The position numbers and the translations under genes are program-made. 64,000 nt of DNA, from positions 1-64,000 of the forward strand of contig JABFXC010000008.1 in assembly GCA_013361935.1 (NCBI GenBank), in the 5' to 3' direction. Below, one piece after another: positions 48,745 through 58,701 of this stretch (positions are counted from its first letter, which is position 1; each line of letters begins with the position of its first letter). The DNA comes from Gemmatimonadaceae bacterium. Lineage in GTDB: Bacteria > Gemmatimonadota > Gemmatimonadetes > Gemmatimonadales > Gemmatimonadaceae. Under the pieces are notes generated by a model. The model was not told the origin of the DNA. It worked only from the letters and a program-made list of their open reading frames with translations, and did not search any database.

Positions 48745-49721
48745 CGAACGGCGTCGCCACGCCGACGATCTCCGTCGTCACGCCGACTCTGCGGCGGCCC
48801 GACGAAGTACGGCAGCTCCTCGCCAACCTTTCGGCGCAGACGCATTTCCCCTTCGAGATCGTTCTCGTCGACGGTGCTCCGCTCATCGAGCGTGACACCG
48901 AACGGGTGGTCGACGAGCTCGCGCCGGCCCTTCCCTTCGAGTGCGTCTATCTCCGGCACGGCGGTGGGACGGCCGTCCAGCGCAACGCCGGCATCGACGT
49001 CGCGCGCGGTGACTTCGTCGCCTTCATCGACGACGACATGCTGCTCGAGCCGGATTTCTTCGAGGTGCTCCTCGCGGAGTTCGCGCGCGACACCGCGCAT
49101 CGCGTCGGCGGGATTGCCGGCTACATCACCAACCAGTACCTCGACCCGAAGAAGTCTCGCCGGTGGCGTCTGTATCGGCATCTCCGCCTCTTCACGACCT
49201 ACGAGCCCGGTCGCTTCGACTTCGGCAGCGGCTACCCGATCAACCGCTACATGCAGCCGCCGCACGAGACGACGCGCGAGATCGATTTCATGGGGACCAA
49301 CTGCGCGCTCTGGCGGAGAGAGCTCTTCGACGCCGGCTTGCGCTTCTCCCCCTTCTTCATCGACTACGGCGTCGTCGAGGACGCGCATCTTGCCCTGACC
49401 GCGCGGCGACGGTCGTGGACGCTCCTCGAGTGCGGCCGCGCGCGCTGCGTGCACATGCACTCTCCGCGCGGCCGCACCGACAAGCGACGCATCGCGCGGA
49501 AGACCGCCGTGAACTACCGCTTTCTCTTCGTCGACATCGTCCCCTCACGGACCGTCGCCCAGGAGTTGCGCTTCTGGCGCGTCCAGCTCGTCGACTTCGT
49601 GCGGCAGGCCGCCTTCGCCCTTCGTGCCGGCACGCGCGACGACTGGTCCGCGGTGCTCGGCAAGGCCGAAGGAATCCTCGCCGCGCGGCATGTGAAGCCG
49701 GGAGCGACCACTCCACCATGA
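48741..49721 (+). CDS. Glycosyltransferase family 2
   Basis: ISVVTPTLRRPDEVRQLLANL, ARGDFVAFIDDDMLLEPDFF. Confidence 0.93.
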   Translation: MTNGVATPTISVVTPTLRRPDEVRQLLANLSAQTHFPFEIVLVDGAPLIERDTERVVDELAPALPFECVYLRHGGGTAVQRNAGIDVARGDFVAFIDDDMLLEPDFFEVLLAEFARDTAHRVGGIAGYITNQYLDPKKSRRWRLYRHLRLFTTYEPGRFDFGSGYPINRYMQPPHETTREIDFMGTNCALWRRELFDAGLRFSPFFIDYGVVEDAHLALTARRRSWTLLECGRARCVHMHSPRGRTDKRRIARKTAVNYRFLFVDIVPSRTVAQELRFWRVQLVDFVRQAAFALRAGTRDDWSAVLGKAEGILAARHVKPGATTPP

Positions 49722-50881
49722 AGCTCGTCGTCGTCTCCCACAAGCTCTGCTGGCCGAGCGAGCGCTCGGCGAGCGGCTACGCGACGGACGGGGGGTTTCC
49801 CTTCCAGATGCGGGCGCTCGCCCAGCTCTTCGACTCGACGACGCTCGTCGTCCCGGTCGATCCCTCACACTCGCGGGTCGGCGAGATCCCACTTGACGGT
49901 CGCGGGATCCGCGTCGTACCGCTTCCGCCCGTCCCCGGGACCGATCTGCGGAGGAAGCTCGCGCTCCCGTTCTGGCTCCTGCGCAACCTGCCGACGATCG
50001 TCGCCGAGGTTCGCCGCGCCGATGCGGTGCACGCACCCATCCCCGGCGACATCGGCACCTTCGGGCTCCTTCTCGCGCTCGCGCTTCGCAAGCCGCTCTT
50101 CGTCCGTCATTGCGGGAACTGGCTCGAGCAGAAGACGGCCGCCGAGTACGCGTGGCGCTGGCTGCTCGACCGCTGCGCCGGCGGGCGCAACATCGTTCTC
50201 GCGACCGGGGGAACCGGACGCGCGCCCTCGCGGAACCCCAACGTTCGCTGGATCTTCTCGACGAGTCTCACCGACGATGAGATCCGCGCCTGCGCCGCGC
50301 CGCGCGTGCGCGATCGCGACGCGGGACCGCGACTCATCATCACCTGCCGGCAGGAGCGGACGAAGGGGACCGGGCTCGTGATCCAGAGCCTGCCCCTGCT
50401 GGTGAGCGAGTTTCCAGGCATCGCGCTCGACGTGGTCGGCAACGGCGGCGCCCTCGCCGAGTTCCGTGCGCTCGCCGTGCGCGCCGGGGTGGCCGAGCGC
50501 GTCCGCTTCTGCGGGCAGGTCGATCATGACGGCGTCGTCGCGCTGCTGCGCGGGGCCGATCTCTTCTGCTTCCCGACGAGCGCGCCGGAGGGATTCCCGA
50601 AGGCGGTGCTCGAGGCGATGGCCTGCGGCCTCCCGGTGGTGACGACGCACGTCTCCGTGCTGCCGCAGCTCGTCGCGGGCGGCGGCGGCGTGCTGCTCGA
50701 TGACACGTCGCCCGCGACCATCGCCGACGCCGTGCGCCGGTGTCTCACCGACAAGGGGCGGTACGAGACGATGTCGCGTGCGGCGGTGGAGACGGCGAGC
50801 CGGTATTCGCTCGAGCGCTGGCGCGACACCATCGGCGGCTCGCTCGCCGCGGCCTGGGGGGAGCTGCGCTCGCATGCCTGA
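49718..50881 (+). CDS. Glycosyltransferase family 4
   Basis: PTSAPEGFPKAVLEAMACGLPVVTT. Confidence 0.93.
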   Translation: MKLVVVSHKLCWPSERSASGYATDGGFPFQMRALAQLFDSTTLVVPVDPSHSRVGEIPLDGRGIRVVPLPPVPGTDLRRKLALPFWLLRNLPTIVAEVRRADAVHAPIPGDIGTFGLLLALALRKPLFVRHCGNWLEQKTAAEYAWRWLLDRCAGGRNIVLATGGTGRAPSRNPNVRWIFSTSLTDDEIRACAAPRVRDRDAGPRLIITCRQERTKGTGLVIQSLPLLVSEFPGIALDVVGNGGALAEFRALAVRAGVAERVRFCGQVDHDGVVALLRGADLFCFPTSAPEGFPKAVLEAMACGLPVVTTHVSVLPQLVAGGGGVLLDDTSPATIADAVRRCLTDKGRYETMSRAAVETASRYSLERWRDTIGGSLAAAWGELRSHA

Positions 50882-51974
50882 GCTGAGCGGACTTCGCGTC
50901 GGCTTTGTCGCCGGGACGCTCGGTCAGGGTGGGGCTGAGCGGCAGTTGTACTACATGATGTGCGCGCTCGTGCGCGCTGGAGCGACCCCCAGTCTGCTCT
51001 GCCTCACGGAAGGCGAGTTCTGGGAGCCGCGCATTCGCGGCCTTGGCGTACCGATCACTTACGTCGGTGCCGGACGTTCGCGGCTGCGCCGGCTGGCCCG
51101 CATCGTCGCCCACCTCCGCCACAATCCGGTGGATGTGCTGCAGAGCCAGCACTTCTATACCAACCCGTACGTGGCGGCGGCGGCCCGCATCGTCGGCGTG
51201 CAGGAGATCGGCGCCCTTCGGAGCGACGGCATCAGCGAGGTCGGCGCCAATTCCGCGCTGCTCGGTCGGGTCAGCCTTCGCGCGCCGCGGCGCATCGCCG
51301 CGAACTCGCGAACCGGAATCGAGAACGCCGTGTCGCTCGGCGTGCCGCGCTCGCGGCTGCATTTCCTGCCTAACGTCGTGGACACCGCGCTCTTCCGCGA
51401 ATGCCGTCGGGAGAGGGAAGGTCCCGTGCGTCTGCTCTCGGTGGGACGATTCGTCCACCAGAAGCGCTTCGACCGGTTCCTCCGGCTCCTCGCGACGAAC
51501 CAGAACGGGGCGCCGCGAGTCGAGGGACACCTCGTCGGCGATGGCCCCCTCCGTCCGGCGATCGAAAGGCAGGCGCGCGAGCTGACGCTCGGTCCGGAGT
51601 CGCTCGTCCTGCATGGGGTCGCGGCGGATGTCGGCCCCTACTACCGCGACGCCGATCTGCTCGTGCTCACCTCCGACTGGGAGGGAACGCCTAACGTCGT
51701 GCTCGAAGCGATGGCCTCGGGTCTTCCCGTAGTCGCCACGGACGTGGGGGGCCTGGCGGACATCGTCATCGATGGTGAGACCGGCTTTCTCGTTCGGCCC
51801 GACGATGAAGAGGGGCTGCGGCAGGCCGTCGCGACCCTCGCCGCGGACGGTGCGAAGCGCCGTTCGTTCGGCTGCCGCGCGCGTCGCCACGTGGAGGAAC
51901 ACCACGCGCTCCCGCGGCTGGCCACGGAGCTCCACCGGCTGTACGAGGCATCGCTGTCCGGGGGCCGCGCATGA
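50874..51974 (+). CDS. Glycosyltransferase family 4
   Basis: GTLGQGGAERQLYYMM, TSDWEGTPNVVLEAMASGLPVVATDVGG. Confidence 0.95.
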   Translation: MPELSGLRVGFVAGTLGQGGAERQLYYMMCALVRAGATPSLLCLTEGEFWEPRIRGLGVPITYVGAGRSRLRRLARIVAHLRHNPVDVLQSQHFYTNPYVAAAARIVGVQEIGALRSDGISEVGANSALLGRVSLRAPRRIAANSRTGIENAVSLGVPRSRLHFLPNVVDTALFRECRREREGPVRLLSVGRFVHQKRFDRFLRLLATNQNGAPRVEGHLVGDGPLRPAIERQARELTLGPESLVLHGVAADVGPYYRDADLLVLTSDWEGTPNVVLEAMASGLPVVATDVGGLADIVIDGETGFLVRPDDEEGLRQAVATLAADGAKRRSFGCRARRHVEEHHALPRLATELHRLYEASLSGGRA

Positions 51975-53152
51975 TGCGGCGCGATCTTCGACTGCTCGTC
52001 GTGACGCACGTCGCGCACTACCATGACGGCCACCGGTGGTCGGCGTACGGGCCGTACGCCCGCGAGATGGAGCTCTGGGCACCCCTGTTCGCCGAGGTGG
52101 TCGTCGCCGCACCAGCACGCGATGGCGCGCCCCCCGCCGATTGCCTGCCGATCGACGCGCCCAACGTGCGGCTCGCGTCTCAGCCGGAGACGGGGGGCTC
52201 GACGTTCGGCGCGAAGCTCGCCCAGCTGCTTGTTCTTCCGTGGTCGATGCTCAAGCTCGCCACCGCGATGGCCCGCGCCGACGTGATTCACGTGCGCTGC
52301 CCCGGCAATCTCGGTCTCCTCGGTGCCGTGCTCGCACCGCTCTTCGCGCGGCGGCGGATCGCCAAGTACGCGGGTCAGTGGAGCGCATATCCCGGCGAGC
52401 CGCGCAGCGTGCGCATGCAGCGCGCCGTCCTCCGGTCGGCGTGGTGGGGAGCCCCGGTGCTCGTCTACGGCCGCGACGAGGCGGACCCCGAGCACGTCAT
52501 CGGCTTCTTCACCTCCATCCTCGCCGATGCGCAGGTCGCGTGCGCGGCGGAAACGGCCCGTGCGCGGAGCCCTCGCGACGGTCTTCGGCTCCTCTACGTC
52601 GGCCGGCTCTCGCGCGAGAAGAACGTCGACGTCCTTCTCGCTGCGACGGCCCGCCTCGGTACGGCCGACGGGATCGCGCTGACCATCGTCGGCGACGGCC
52701 CGATGCGCGCGGAGCTGGAGCGTCAGGCGATCTCCCTTCAGATCGCCGATCACGTACGCTTCACCGGCGCGCTCGACTACGAGTCGGTCCTCGACCACTA
52801 TGCGGCCGCCGATGTCGTGGTGCTGCCCTCGACGACGGAAGGCTGGCCGAAGAGCCTCACCGAAGGGATGGCGTTCGGCGCCTGCTGCATCGGCCCTGAC
52901 CGCGGCATCGTGCCGCGGATGCTCGCCGACGGCCGCGGTTTCTGCACCCCCCCGCGTGACGTGCGCGCGCTCGCCGGTCTGCTCGCTCGCCTCCATCGAG
53001 CCCCGGGGGAGCGACTCGCCGTCGGTCGACGCGCGTCTGCATGGGCGACGCAGTTCACCCGTGAGCGCTTCGCCGAGTCGATCCATGCCGTTGTGGCGCG
53101 CACATGTGACCATCGGCGCGAGCCCTCGCTCGTGGAGGCGACGCATGTCTGA
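51971..53152 (+). CDS. Glycosyltransferase family 4
   Basis: LLYVGRLSREKNVDVLLAA, LPSTTEGWPKSLTEGMAFG. Confidence 0.93.
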   Translation: MMRRDLRLLVVTHVAHYHDGHRWSAYGPYAREMELWAPLFAEVVVAAPARDGAPPADCLPIDAPNVRLASQPETGGSTFGAKLAQLLVLPWSMLKLATAMARADVIHVRCPGNLGLLGAVLAPLFARRRIAKYAGQWSAYPGEPRSVRMQRAVLRSAWWGAPVLVYGRDEADPEHVIGFFTSILADAQVACAAETARARSPRDGLRLLYVGRLSREKNVDVLLAATARLGTADGIALTIVGDGPMRAELERQAISLQIADHVRFTGALDYESVLDHYAAADVVVLPSTTEGWPKSLTEGMAFGACCIGPDRGIVPRMLADGRGFCTPPRDVRALAGLLARLHRAPGERLAVGRRASAWATQFTRERFAESIHAVVARTCDHRREPSLVEATHV

Positions 53153-54257
53153 CCGTCGCCTCGCCCGTGCTCCCGTCGGCGTCATGCACCTCACCGATAC
53201 GCTCGACATCGGTGGGGCCGAGCACATGGCGGTCAATCTCGTGAACCGGCTTCCTCGCGACCGATTCCGGCCCTATCTCTGCACGACGCGCCGCTCGGGT
53301 CCGCTTGCCGATCTCGTCGCTTCCGACGTCGGCCAGATCAGCCTCGATCGCCGATACCGCTTCGACGAGCGCGCGGTGCGAAATCTCGTGCACTTCATTC
53401 GCGCGCACGACGTGAGCATCCTCCATGCACACGGTACGGCGGTCTTCACCGCCGCCGTCGCGGCGCTGCTGCCGCCCTATCCGCTGGTGATCTGGCACAT
53501 CCATTTCGGCCGCCATGCATCGGTGCGGAACCCCGGATGGATGTACCGCCTCATCGCGCGACGCGTCGATCACACGATCACGGTGAACGAGGCGCTGGCA
53601 TCATGGGCCTCGGCGCGCCTCGGCATTCCGGCGGCGCGCGTCAGCTACATCCCCAACTTCGCGTCCTGCGCGAACGGCAAGGAAGCTGGCATCGCGCTGC
53701 CCGGTACCCCCGGCGAACGGATCGTCTGCGTCGCGAACTTTCTCCCCGAGAAGGATCACGCCACGCTGCTTCGCGCGATGCAGCAGGTCGTGCGGGAGCG
53801 GCCGGCCGCGCACCTCCTTCTCGTCGGCGCCGGCGGACACACCGGCAACGAGCGCGGCGTCCGGAAGATCATCGACGCGCTCGGCATCTCCGACAACGTC
53901 ACGATGCTCGGCCAGCGCCGCGACGTCCCGACGATTCTCGCCCAGGCCGACATCGGGGTGCTGAGCTCTACCGCGGAGGGACTGCCACTCGCCCTGATCG
54001 AGTACGGGCGATCGGGCCTTCCGACGGTCGTCACGCGCGTCGGACAGTGCGCCGATGTGGTGGACGGGGGGCGGGCCGGGATGCTGGTCACGCCGGGACG
54101 TGACGACGAGCTCGCGGCGGCGCTGCTCGAGCTGCTGGGCTCCGCCGACCGTCGTGCGGTGCTGGCCGCCGGGCTACGCGAACGCACGACGCGGATGTTC
54201 GACCCGGGGACCGTGATGGGGCAGATCTCGGCGGTTTATGACGAGGTGATGGCATGA
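53145..54257 (+). CDS. Glycosyltransferase family 4
   Basis: LDIGGAEHMAVNLVNRL, LSSTAEGLPLALIEYGRSGLPTVVT. Confidence 0.95.
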   Translation: MSDRRLARAPVGVMHLTDTLDIGGAEHMAVNLVNRLPRDRFRPYLCTTRRSGPLADLVASDVGQISLDRRYRFDERAVRNLVHFIRAHDVSILHAHGTAVFTAAVAALLPPYPLVIWHIHFGRHASVRNPGWMYRLIARRVDHTITVNEALASWASARLGIPAARVSYIPNFASCANGKEAGIALPGTPGERIVCVANFLPEKDHATLLRAMQQVVRERPAAHLLLVGAGGHTGNERGVRKIIDALGISDNVTMLGQRRDVPTILAQADIGVLSSTAEGLPLALIEYGRSGLPTVVTRVGQCADVVDGGRAGMLVTPGRDDELAAALLELLGSADRRAVLAAGLRERTTRMFDPGTVMGQISAVYDEVMA

Positions 54258-55636
54258 CGGCACGACCTGCTTCGCTTTCGCACCTGTCGGAAACCGCCTC
54301 GCCTCGCGCCGTTGGCCTCCCCGATCTGGCGGTGCTCATCGTGCTGCTCGGAATGCACGCATCGCTCGCCCTGATGATGCGCGATCATCCCGCGCTCGCG
54401 AAGGCTCACGCGCTCGTCACGCTCGCCGTGGGTCTCTGGGGTGCGCTCCGCTGGCCTCTCGCACGCGTGGCGTGCGTCGCTGGCTACATCATGGGCGCCG
54501 AAGTGCTCTGGCGGATGTCCGCGGCACCGATCCCCTGGGAGTTCGCGAAGTATGCGATCGTGCTCGTTTTCGCGCTGGCACTCCTGCGCAATGCCGCGAG
54601 CATGCGTTCGGGCCCACTGCCCCTGCTGTACTTCATCCTGCTCACGCCTTCGCTCTTTCTGCTCGCTGCGGACCATGCCATCGCGACCTCCATCGCGATC
54701 CAGATGGCCAGCTTCAACCTTTCTGGACCGCTGGCGCTGTGCGTCAGCGTGTGGTTCTTCTCACAGGTTTCTCTGGATGGCGGGGAGCTTCGACGGGTGA
54801 TCATCGCGCTCCTGTGTCCCATCGCCGGGATTGCGGCGATCGCACTGGTAAGCACCTACTCGGCGAGCGATCTCACCTTCACCGACGAATCCAATCTCGT
54901 CACGAGTGGTGGGTTCGGCCCGAATCAGGTTTCCGCCGTCTTCGGGCTTGGAGTGCTCGGCTCGCTCCTGCTCGCCGTCGACGAAAAAGTTCGCGCATCG
55001 ATCCGCGTTCTGATGTTCGCGCTCGCGTTGCTGCTTGGCGCGCAGTCGGCGATGACATTTTCGCGAGGCGGACTGTACACCGTTGGGGGAGCGATCGCGA
55101 TGAGCGCGGTATTCCTCCTTCGTGATGCCAGAACGCGGCGCACGGTCCTGGTCGGCACCCCACTGGTGGCGGTGATCGTCGCGGCCGTGCTGATTCCGCG
55201 CATGGAATCGATCACCGCAGGGGCGCTGGGCGATCGATTCGGTGATTTCAACCCGACTCACCGGCAGGACATCGCCCGCGAGGATTTTCGCATCTGGCGC
55301 GAGAATCCCATGCTTGGCGTCGGCCCCGGGATGGCGAAGCGCCTCCGGCAGACGCAGTTCCGGGTCACCCACACCGAGTACACCCGAATGCTCTCGGAGC
55401 ATGGAATCCTCGGCGTGCTCGCCATGCTCTGTCTGTTCGCGATGGCGGTCCTGAACTACCACGCCCAGGACTATGTCCGAGGCCGTGGCCTCGCGATCGC
55501 ATTCTCGATGTGGAGCCTTCTGGCGATGCTCCACATCGGAATGCGGATCGCGGCCGTCAGCGTGATCTTCGGGCTCGCGGCCGCTCGATTCGTCGAGCGT
55601 GGCGACCGCGGACCAGTTACTTCTTGCGAACGATGA
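54254..55636 (+). CDS. O-antigen ligase/polymerase (WaaL/Wzy-like) membrane protein
   Basis: About 10 TM segments; DFRIWRENPMLGVGPGMAKRLRQ...HTEYTRMLSEHGILGVLA. Confidence 0.92.
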   Translation: MTARPASLSHLSETASPRAVGLPDLAVLIVLLGMHASLALMMRDHPALAKAHALVTLAVGLWGALRWPLARVACVAGYIMGAEVLWRMSAAPIPWEFAKYAIVLVFALALLRNAASMRSGPLPLLYFILLTPSLFLLAADHAIATSIAIQMASFNLSGPLALCVSVWFFSQVSLDGGELRRVIIALLCPIAGIAAIALVSTYSASDLTFTDESNLVTSGGFGPNQVSAVFGLGVLGSLLLAVDEKVRASIRVLMFALALLLGAQSAMTFSRGGLYTVGGAIAMSAVFLLRDARTRRTVLVGTPLVAVIVAAVLIPRMESITAGALGDRFGDFNPTHRQDIAREDFRIWRENPMLGVGPGMAKRLRQTQFRVTHTEYTRMLSEHGILGVLAMLCLFAMAVLNYHAQDYVRGRGLAIAFSMWSLLAMLHIGMRIAAVSVIFGLAAARFVERGDRGPVTSCER

Positions 55637-57182
55637 AGACGTTCAGATACGAGCTCGTGGACGGCGGTGTCACTCCGTACCCGATCGGCGCCGGCGCGTT
55701 GTAGCCGGTCGTTGCCAGGTTGACGCTCCCGCCGCCGTAGACGCCGCTCGCCACCACGCTCCCGAACAGATCGTAGACGTGCCGAATCTCGTAGCGGTCG
55801 CCGCCACGCAGCACCGTCGAGAGATCGACTGCGACCGTCGAGGCGGCCGACCAGTTCCAGCAGATGATGGTCGCGTACCCCGGCTCGTATTTGCTCGGGC
55901 GGACCGACACCTGCGAGCCGGCGAGACTCCCGCTCGTATACTGCGCCACGCCGTCATAACCGGTGGCGGTACGCCAGCCCGCGAACTTGTAGGTGGCCGC
56001 ACTCGTGGTGCCGTTGACCAGATAGAACGGATCCTGAGTGCTCGTTGAAGGCGCTGCGTACTTGTTGCTGTCCCAGCGGTTCGCCGAGAGCGACTGGCCC
56101 GTCGCGAGGCGCAGGCTCACCAGGACGTTCTGCGTGGCCAGCGGACTGCCGCCTGTCGTGAAGGTGTTCCCCGTTACGACGTAGCCGTCCATCTCGTTGA
56201 ACTGGGCCTGGCCGTGGACCGTGTTGTCGAGGAACTGGACGTCCTGGCCCTGCGCACCACCTGGCGTGTTCAATCGTACGGCGATCGAAGTACCGTCCGT
56301 GTGGTCGATGTTGTTCGCCTTGAAGACGAAGTGCGCCATCTTCCCTCCAGCTCCCTGGAGGAGAATGTTCGACGAGAGGCCGAACTTCGCCGCCACCGGA
56401 CTGCCGCTTCCGGCGATCGTATTCCCTTCGACATCGAAGTTGTACAGGTACGCCGCGTCGGTCCCGTACATGTGCAACCCCTCCGAGAAGGAGTTGAACA
56501 GCACGTTGTCGGTCACGACCTTCGTCGCGTACTGGTTCTGCAGATACACGTTATGGCCGTGCCCGCGATCGGGGCCTTCCCACCCGTTGTTGTAGAAAAC
56601 CGACCCCGTGATCTCGAGTCCCTGGGCGGCGCTCCCCGCGAACAGCCCGTCCCCGAGATCATGGATCACCATGTTGATGATCTTGTTGAACGGCCCGAGC
56701 ACGAACACCGTGACGTTCTGCCGCGGCAGGTCGGCGGGATCCGAGCCGGCGATTGTCGTCACGCGCTTCGGATCCGAGTCCATCACCTCGAAGCCCCAGT
56801 AGTACGTGTAGGAGCCGTCGATCTCGAAGCGACCGTCGACCGTCGCACGCTGGCCAGCTAGCTGGCGGAGCACCACCGGCTTCGTCGACGTTCCCGTGAG
56901 CTTGCTCACGAACGGCCCGGTGTACGTCCCCCCCATCATCCAGATCGTATCACCAGGCACGACGGTCGCCGGCTGCGCGAGCGCCGTGGCGAGATTCCAC
57001 GGATGCTGATAGCTGCCGTCCCCGGCGGACGAACCGCTCGGCGAGACGAAGTGCCCGTTCGGCGGCCGGCCCCCGGGAACCTCCTCGGGGAGATTCCAGT
57101 ACTGGCTCGGGGCCACGACTTCACCCTTCGCGCACGCGAGGGTGGCAGCGACGACGATGAACGCGAGCATTCCATTTTTCAT
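55617..57182 (-). CDS. Secreted right-handed parallel beta-helix lipoprotein
   Basis: MKNGMLAFIVVAATLACAKG lipobox; beta-helix region (GLEITGSVFYNNGWEGPDRGHGHNVYLQNQYATKVVTDNVLFNSFSEGLHMYG); 20-bp tail overlap with the ligase gene. Confidence 0.85.
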   Translation of the reverse strand: MKNGMLAFIVVAATLACAKGEVVAPSQYWNLPEEVPGGRPPNGHFVSPSGSSAGDGSYQHPWNLATALAQPATVVPGDTIWMMGGTYTGPFVSKLTGTSTKPVVLRQLAGQRATVDGRFEIDGSYTYYWGFEVMDSDPKRVTTIAGSDPADLPRQNVTVFVLGPFNKIINMVIHDLGDGLFAGSAAQGLEITGSVFYNNGWEGPDRGHGHNVYLQNQYATKVVTDNVLFNSFSEGLHMYGTDAAYLYNFDVEGNTIAGSGSPVAAKFGLSSNILLQGAGGKMAHFVFKANNIDHTDGTSIAVRLNTPGGAQGQDVQFLDNTVHGQAQFNEMDGYVVTGNTFTTGGSPLATQNVLVSLRLATGQSLSANRWDSNKYAAPSTSTQDPFYLVNGTTSAATYKFAGWRTATGYDGVAQYTSGSLAGSQVSVRPSKYEPGYATIICWNWSAASTVAVDLSTVLRGGDRYEIRHVYDLFGSVVASGVYGGGSVNLATTGYNAPAPIGYGVTPPSTSSYLNVFIVRKK

Positions 57183-57190
57183 CTGGCACC

Positions 57191-57209
57191 TCCGACGCCA
57201 TGCGTCGGA
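57191..57209 (-). promoter_or_regulatory. Hairpin overlapping the Shine-Dalgarno (candidate expression platform)
   Basis: Minus strand TCCGACGC-ATG-GCGTCGGA followed by GGTGCCAGATG; 8-bp perfect stem whose 3' arm contains part of GGAGG. Confidence 0.7.
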
Positions 57210-57224
57210 TTTCGGCGGCTCGAC

Positions 57225-57310
57225 TGGCGTGGCCGGCGCACCCGCGCCGACTGTAGCCTCGTGGCTTTGCGTCGCCGGCTTTCGCCGGGTATGCCTTTGT
57301 CGCGGCCAGA
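57225..57310 (-). ncRNA. Cyclic di-GMP-I (GEMM-I)-like riboswitch aptamer
   Basis: Minus strand AAAGGCATACCCGGCGAAAGCCGGCGACGCAAAGCCACGAGGCTACAGTCGG; GAAA loop on P2 plus GACGCAAAGCC core. Confidence 0.8.
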
Positions 57311-57444
57311 CTGGCTCTGCGATCCTGCCGAGGTAGGTCTCCGTTCTTCTGAGCGACTGCTCGGTCGAGAGCCGCGTAACGGCAACGGAGTGGGAGTGCA
57401 TCGTAATCGCCGCCACCGTCACCGAGAAGTGCGCGACCTCACAG

Positions 57445-58701
57445 TTGCGCAACTTTTTTCGTAGCGGCGCCCGCTTCCCCGCTTCGGGCAGTCTCCTTGC
57501 ACGACAGGTCGCGCGCCGGTGCGTTAACCCCCGATCCGGCGCATCAACGACGCTCACTGTCGACGACGTGCTACATCCTGCGACGCCTCCGGTCACAGCA
57601 CCGCTCTCCGCGCACGTCCCCACCGCCGGCCGAAGCGGCCGCACGCCGGACTTTCCCCCCCCGCGCGTGCTCTTCGTCGGGAGCTTCGTGCGCGCCGCCC
57701 TCGGCAGCCGTGCCATCAGTGAGGATCTCGCCGAGCATCTCGCGGCCAGCGGCTGGTCGACGACCCTCACCTCCCGCAGCTCCGCGCGCTGGTGGCGCCC
57801 CGTCGACATGGCCTTCACGATCGCTCGCGCACGCAACCGCTATGATGTGGCCGTCGTCGACGTCTACAGCGGCGCCGCCTTCCGCTGGGCGGAGATGACC
57901 GCCCGCCTGCTCCGCGGCGTCGGGAAGCCGTACGTCACGACGCTGCACGGCGGCAGTCTTCCCGTCCTTGCCGCGCGCGAGCCACGTCGCTTCCGTCGTC
58001 TCGTCGCCCGCGCCGCCGCTGTCACTGCGCCTTCGCGCTACCTCCTCGAGCTCGCGACCCGCGTTCGCCCCGACGCGACGCTTCTCCCCAACCCGATCGA
58101 GCCATCGGCGTATCCGTTCCGCTTGCGCTCGAGCCCCTCGCCGCGGCTCGTCTGGCTGCGCGCCTTCCACGAGCAGTACAACCCGACGCTCGCCCCGCGC
58201 GTCGCCGCCGCGCTGGTCGAGCGGCATCCCGACATCGCGCTGACGATGATCGGACCCGACAAGGATGGCAGCGAGCAGCGCGTCCGCGCCGTGGCGGCGC
58301 GCCTCGGTGTCGCCCATCGCGTCGCTCTCCCTGGCTCCGTGGACAAGCACGACGTCCCGCGCGCGATCGCCGCGGGCGACGTCTTCCTCAACACCACCAA
58401 CGTCGACAACTCGCCGGTGAGCGTGATCGAGGCGATGGCCTGTGGCCTCTGTGTGGTCAGCACCAACGTCGGCGGAATCCCCTTCCTGCTCGAGCACGAG
58501 ACCGACGCGCTGCTCGTTCCCCCGAACGATCCGCGCGCGATGGCCGACGCGGTTCATCGAGTGCTGACGGACGCGGCGCTCGCCGGGCGGCTCTCCGCGA
58601 ACGCGCGGGCGAAAGCAGAGCGGTTCGGGTGGGCCGAGGTTCTCCCGCGCTGGGAGCAGCTCCTTCGGCGCCTCGCGACGGAGCGCGTCGCTCATGCGTG
58701 A
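57445..58701 (+). CDS. Glycosyltransferase family 4
   Basis: PRVLFVGSFVRAALGSRAISEDLAEHLAA, NVDNSPVSVIEAMACGLCVVSTNVGGIPFLL; start uncertain (N-terminal extension atypical). Confidence 0.9.
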   Translation: MRNFFRSGARFPASGSLLARQVARRCVNPRSGASTTLTVDDVLHPATPPVTAPLSAHVPTAGRSGRTPDFPPPRVLFVGSFVRAALGSRAISEDLAEHLAASGWSTTLTSRSSARWWRPVDMAFTIARARNRYDVAVVDVYSGAAFRWAEMTARLLRGVGKPYVTTLHGGSLPVLAAREPRRFRRLVARAAAVTAPSRYLLELATRVRPDATLLPNPIEPSAYPFRLRSSPSPRLVWLRAFHEQYNPTLAPRVAAALVERHPDIALTMIGPDKDGSEQRVRAVAARLGVAHRVALPGSVDKHDVPRAIAAGDVFLNTTNVDNSPVSVIEAMACGLCVVSTNVGGIPFLLEHETDALLVPPNDPRAMADAVHRVLTDAALAGRLSANARAKAERFGWAEVLPRWEQLLRRLATERVAHA

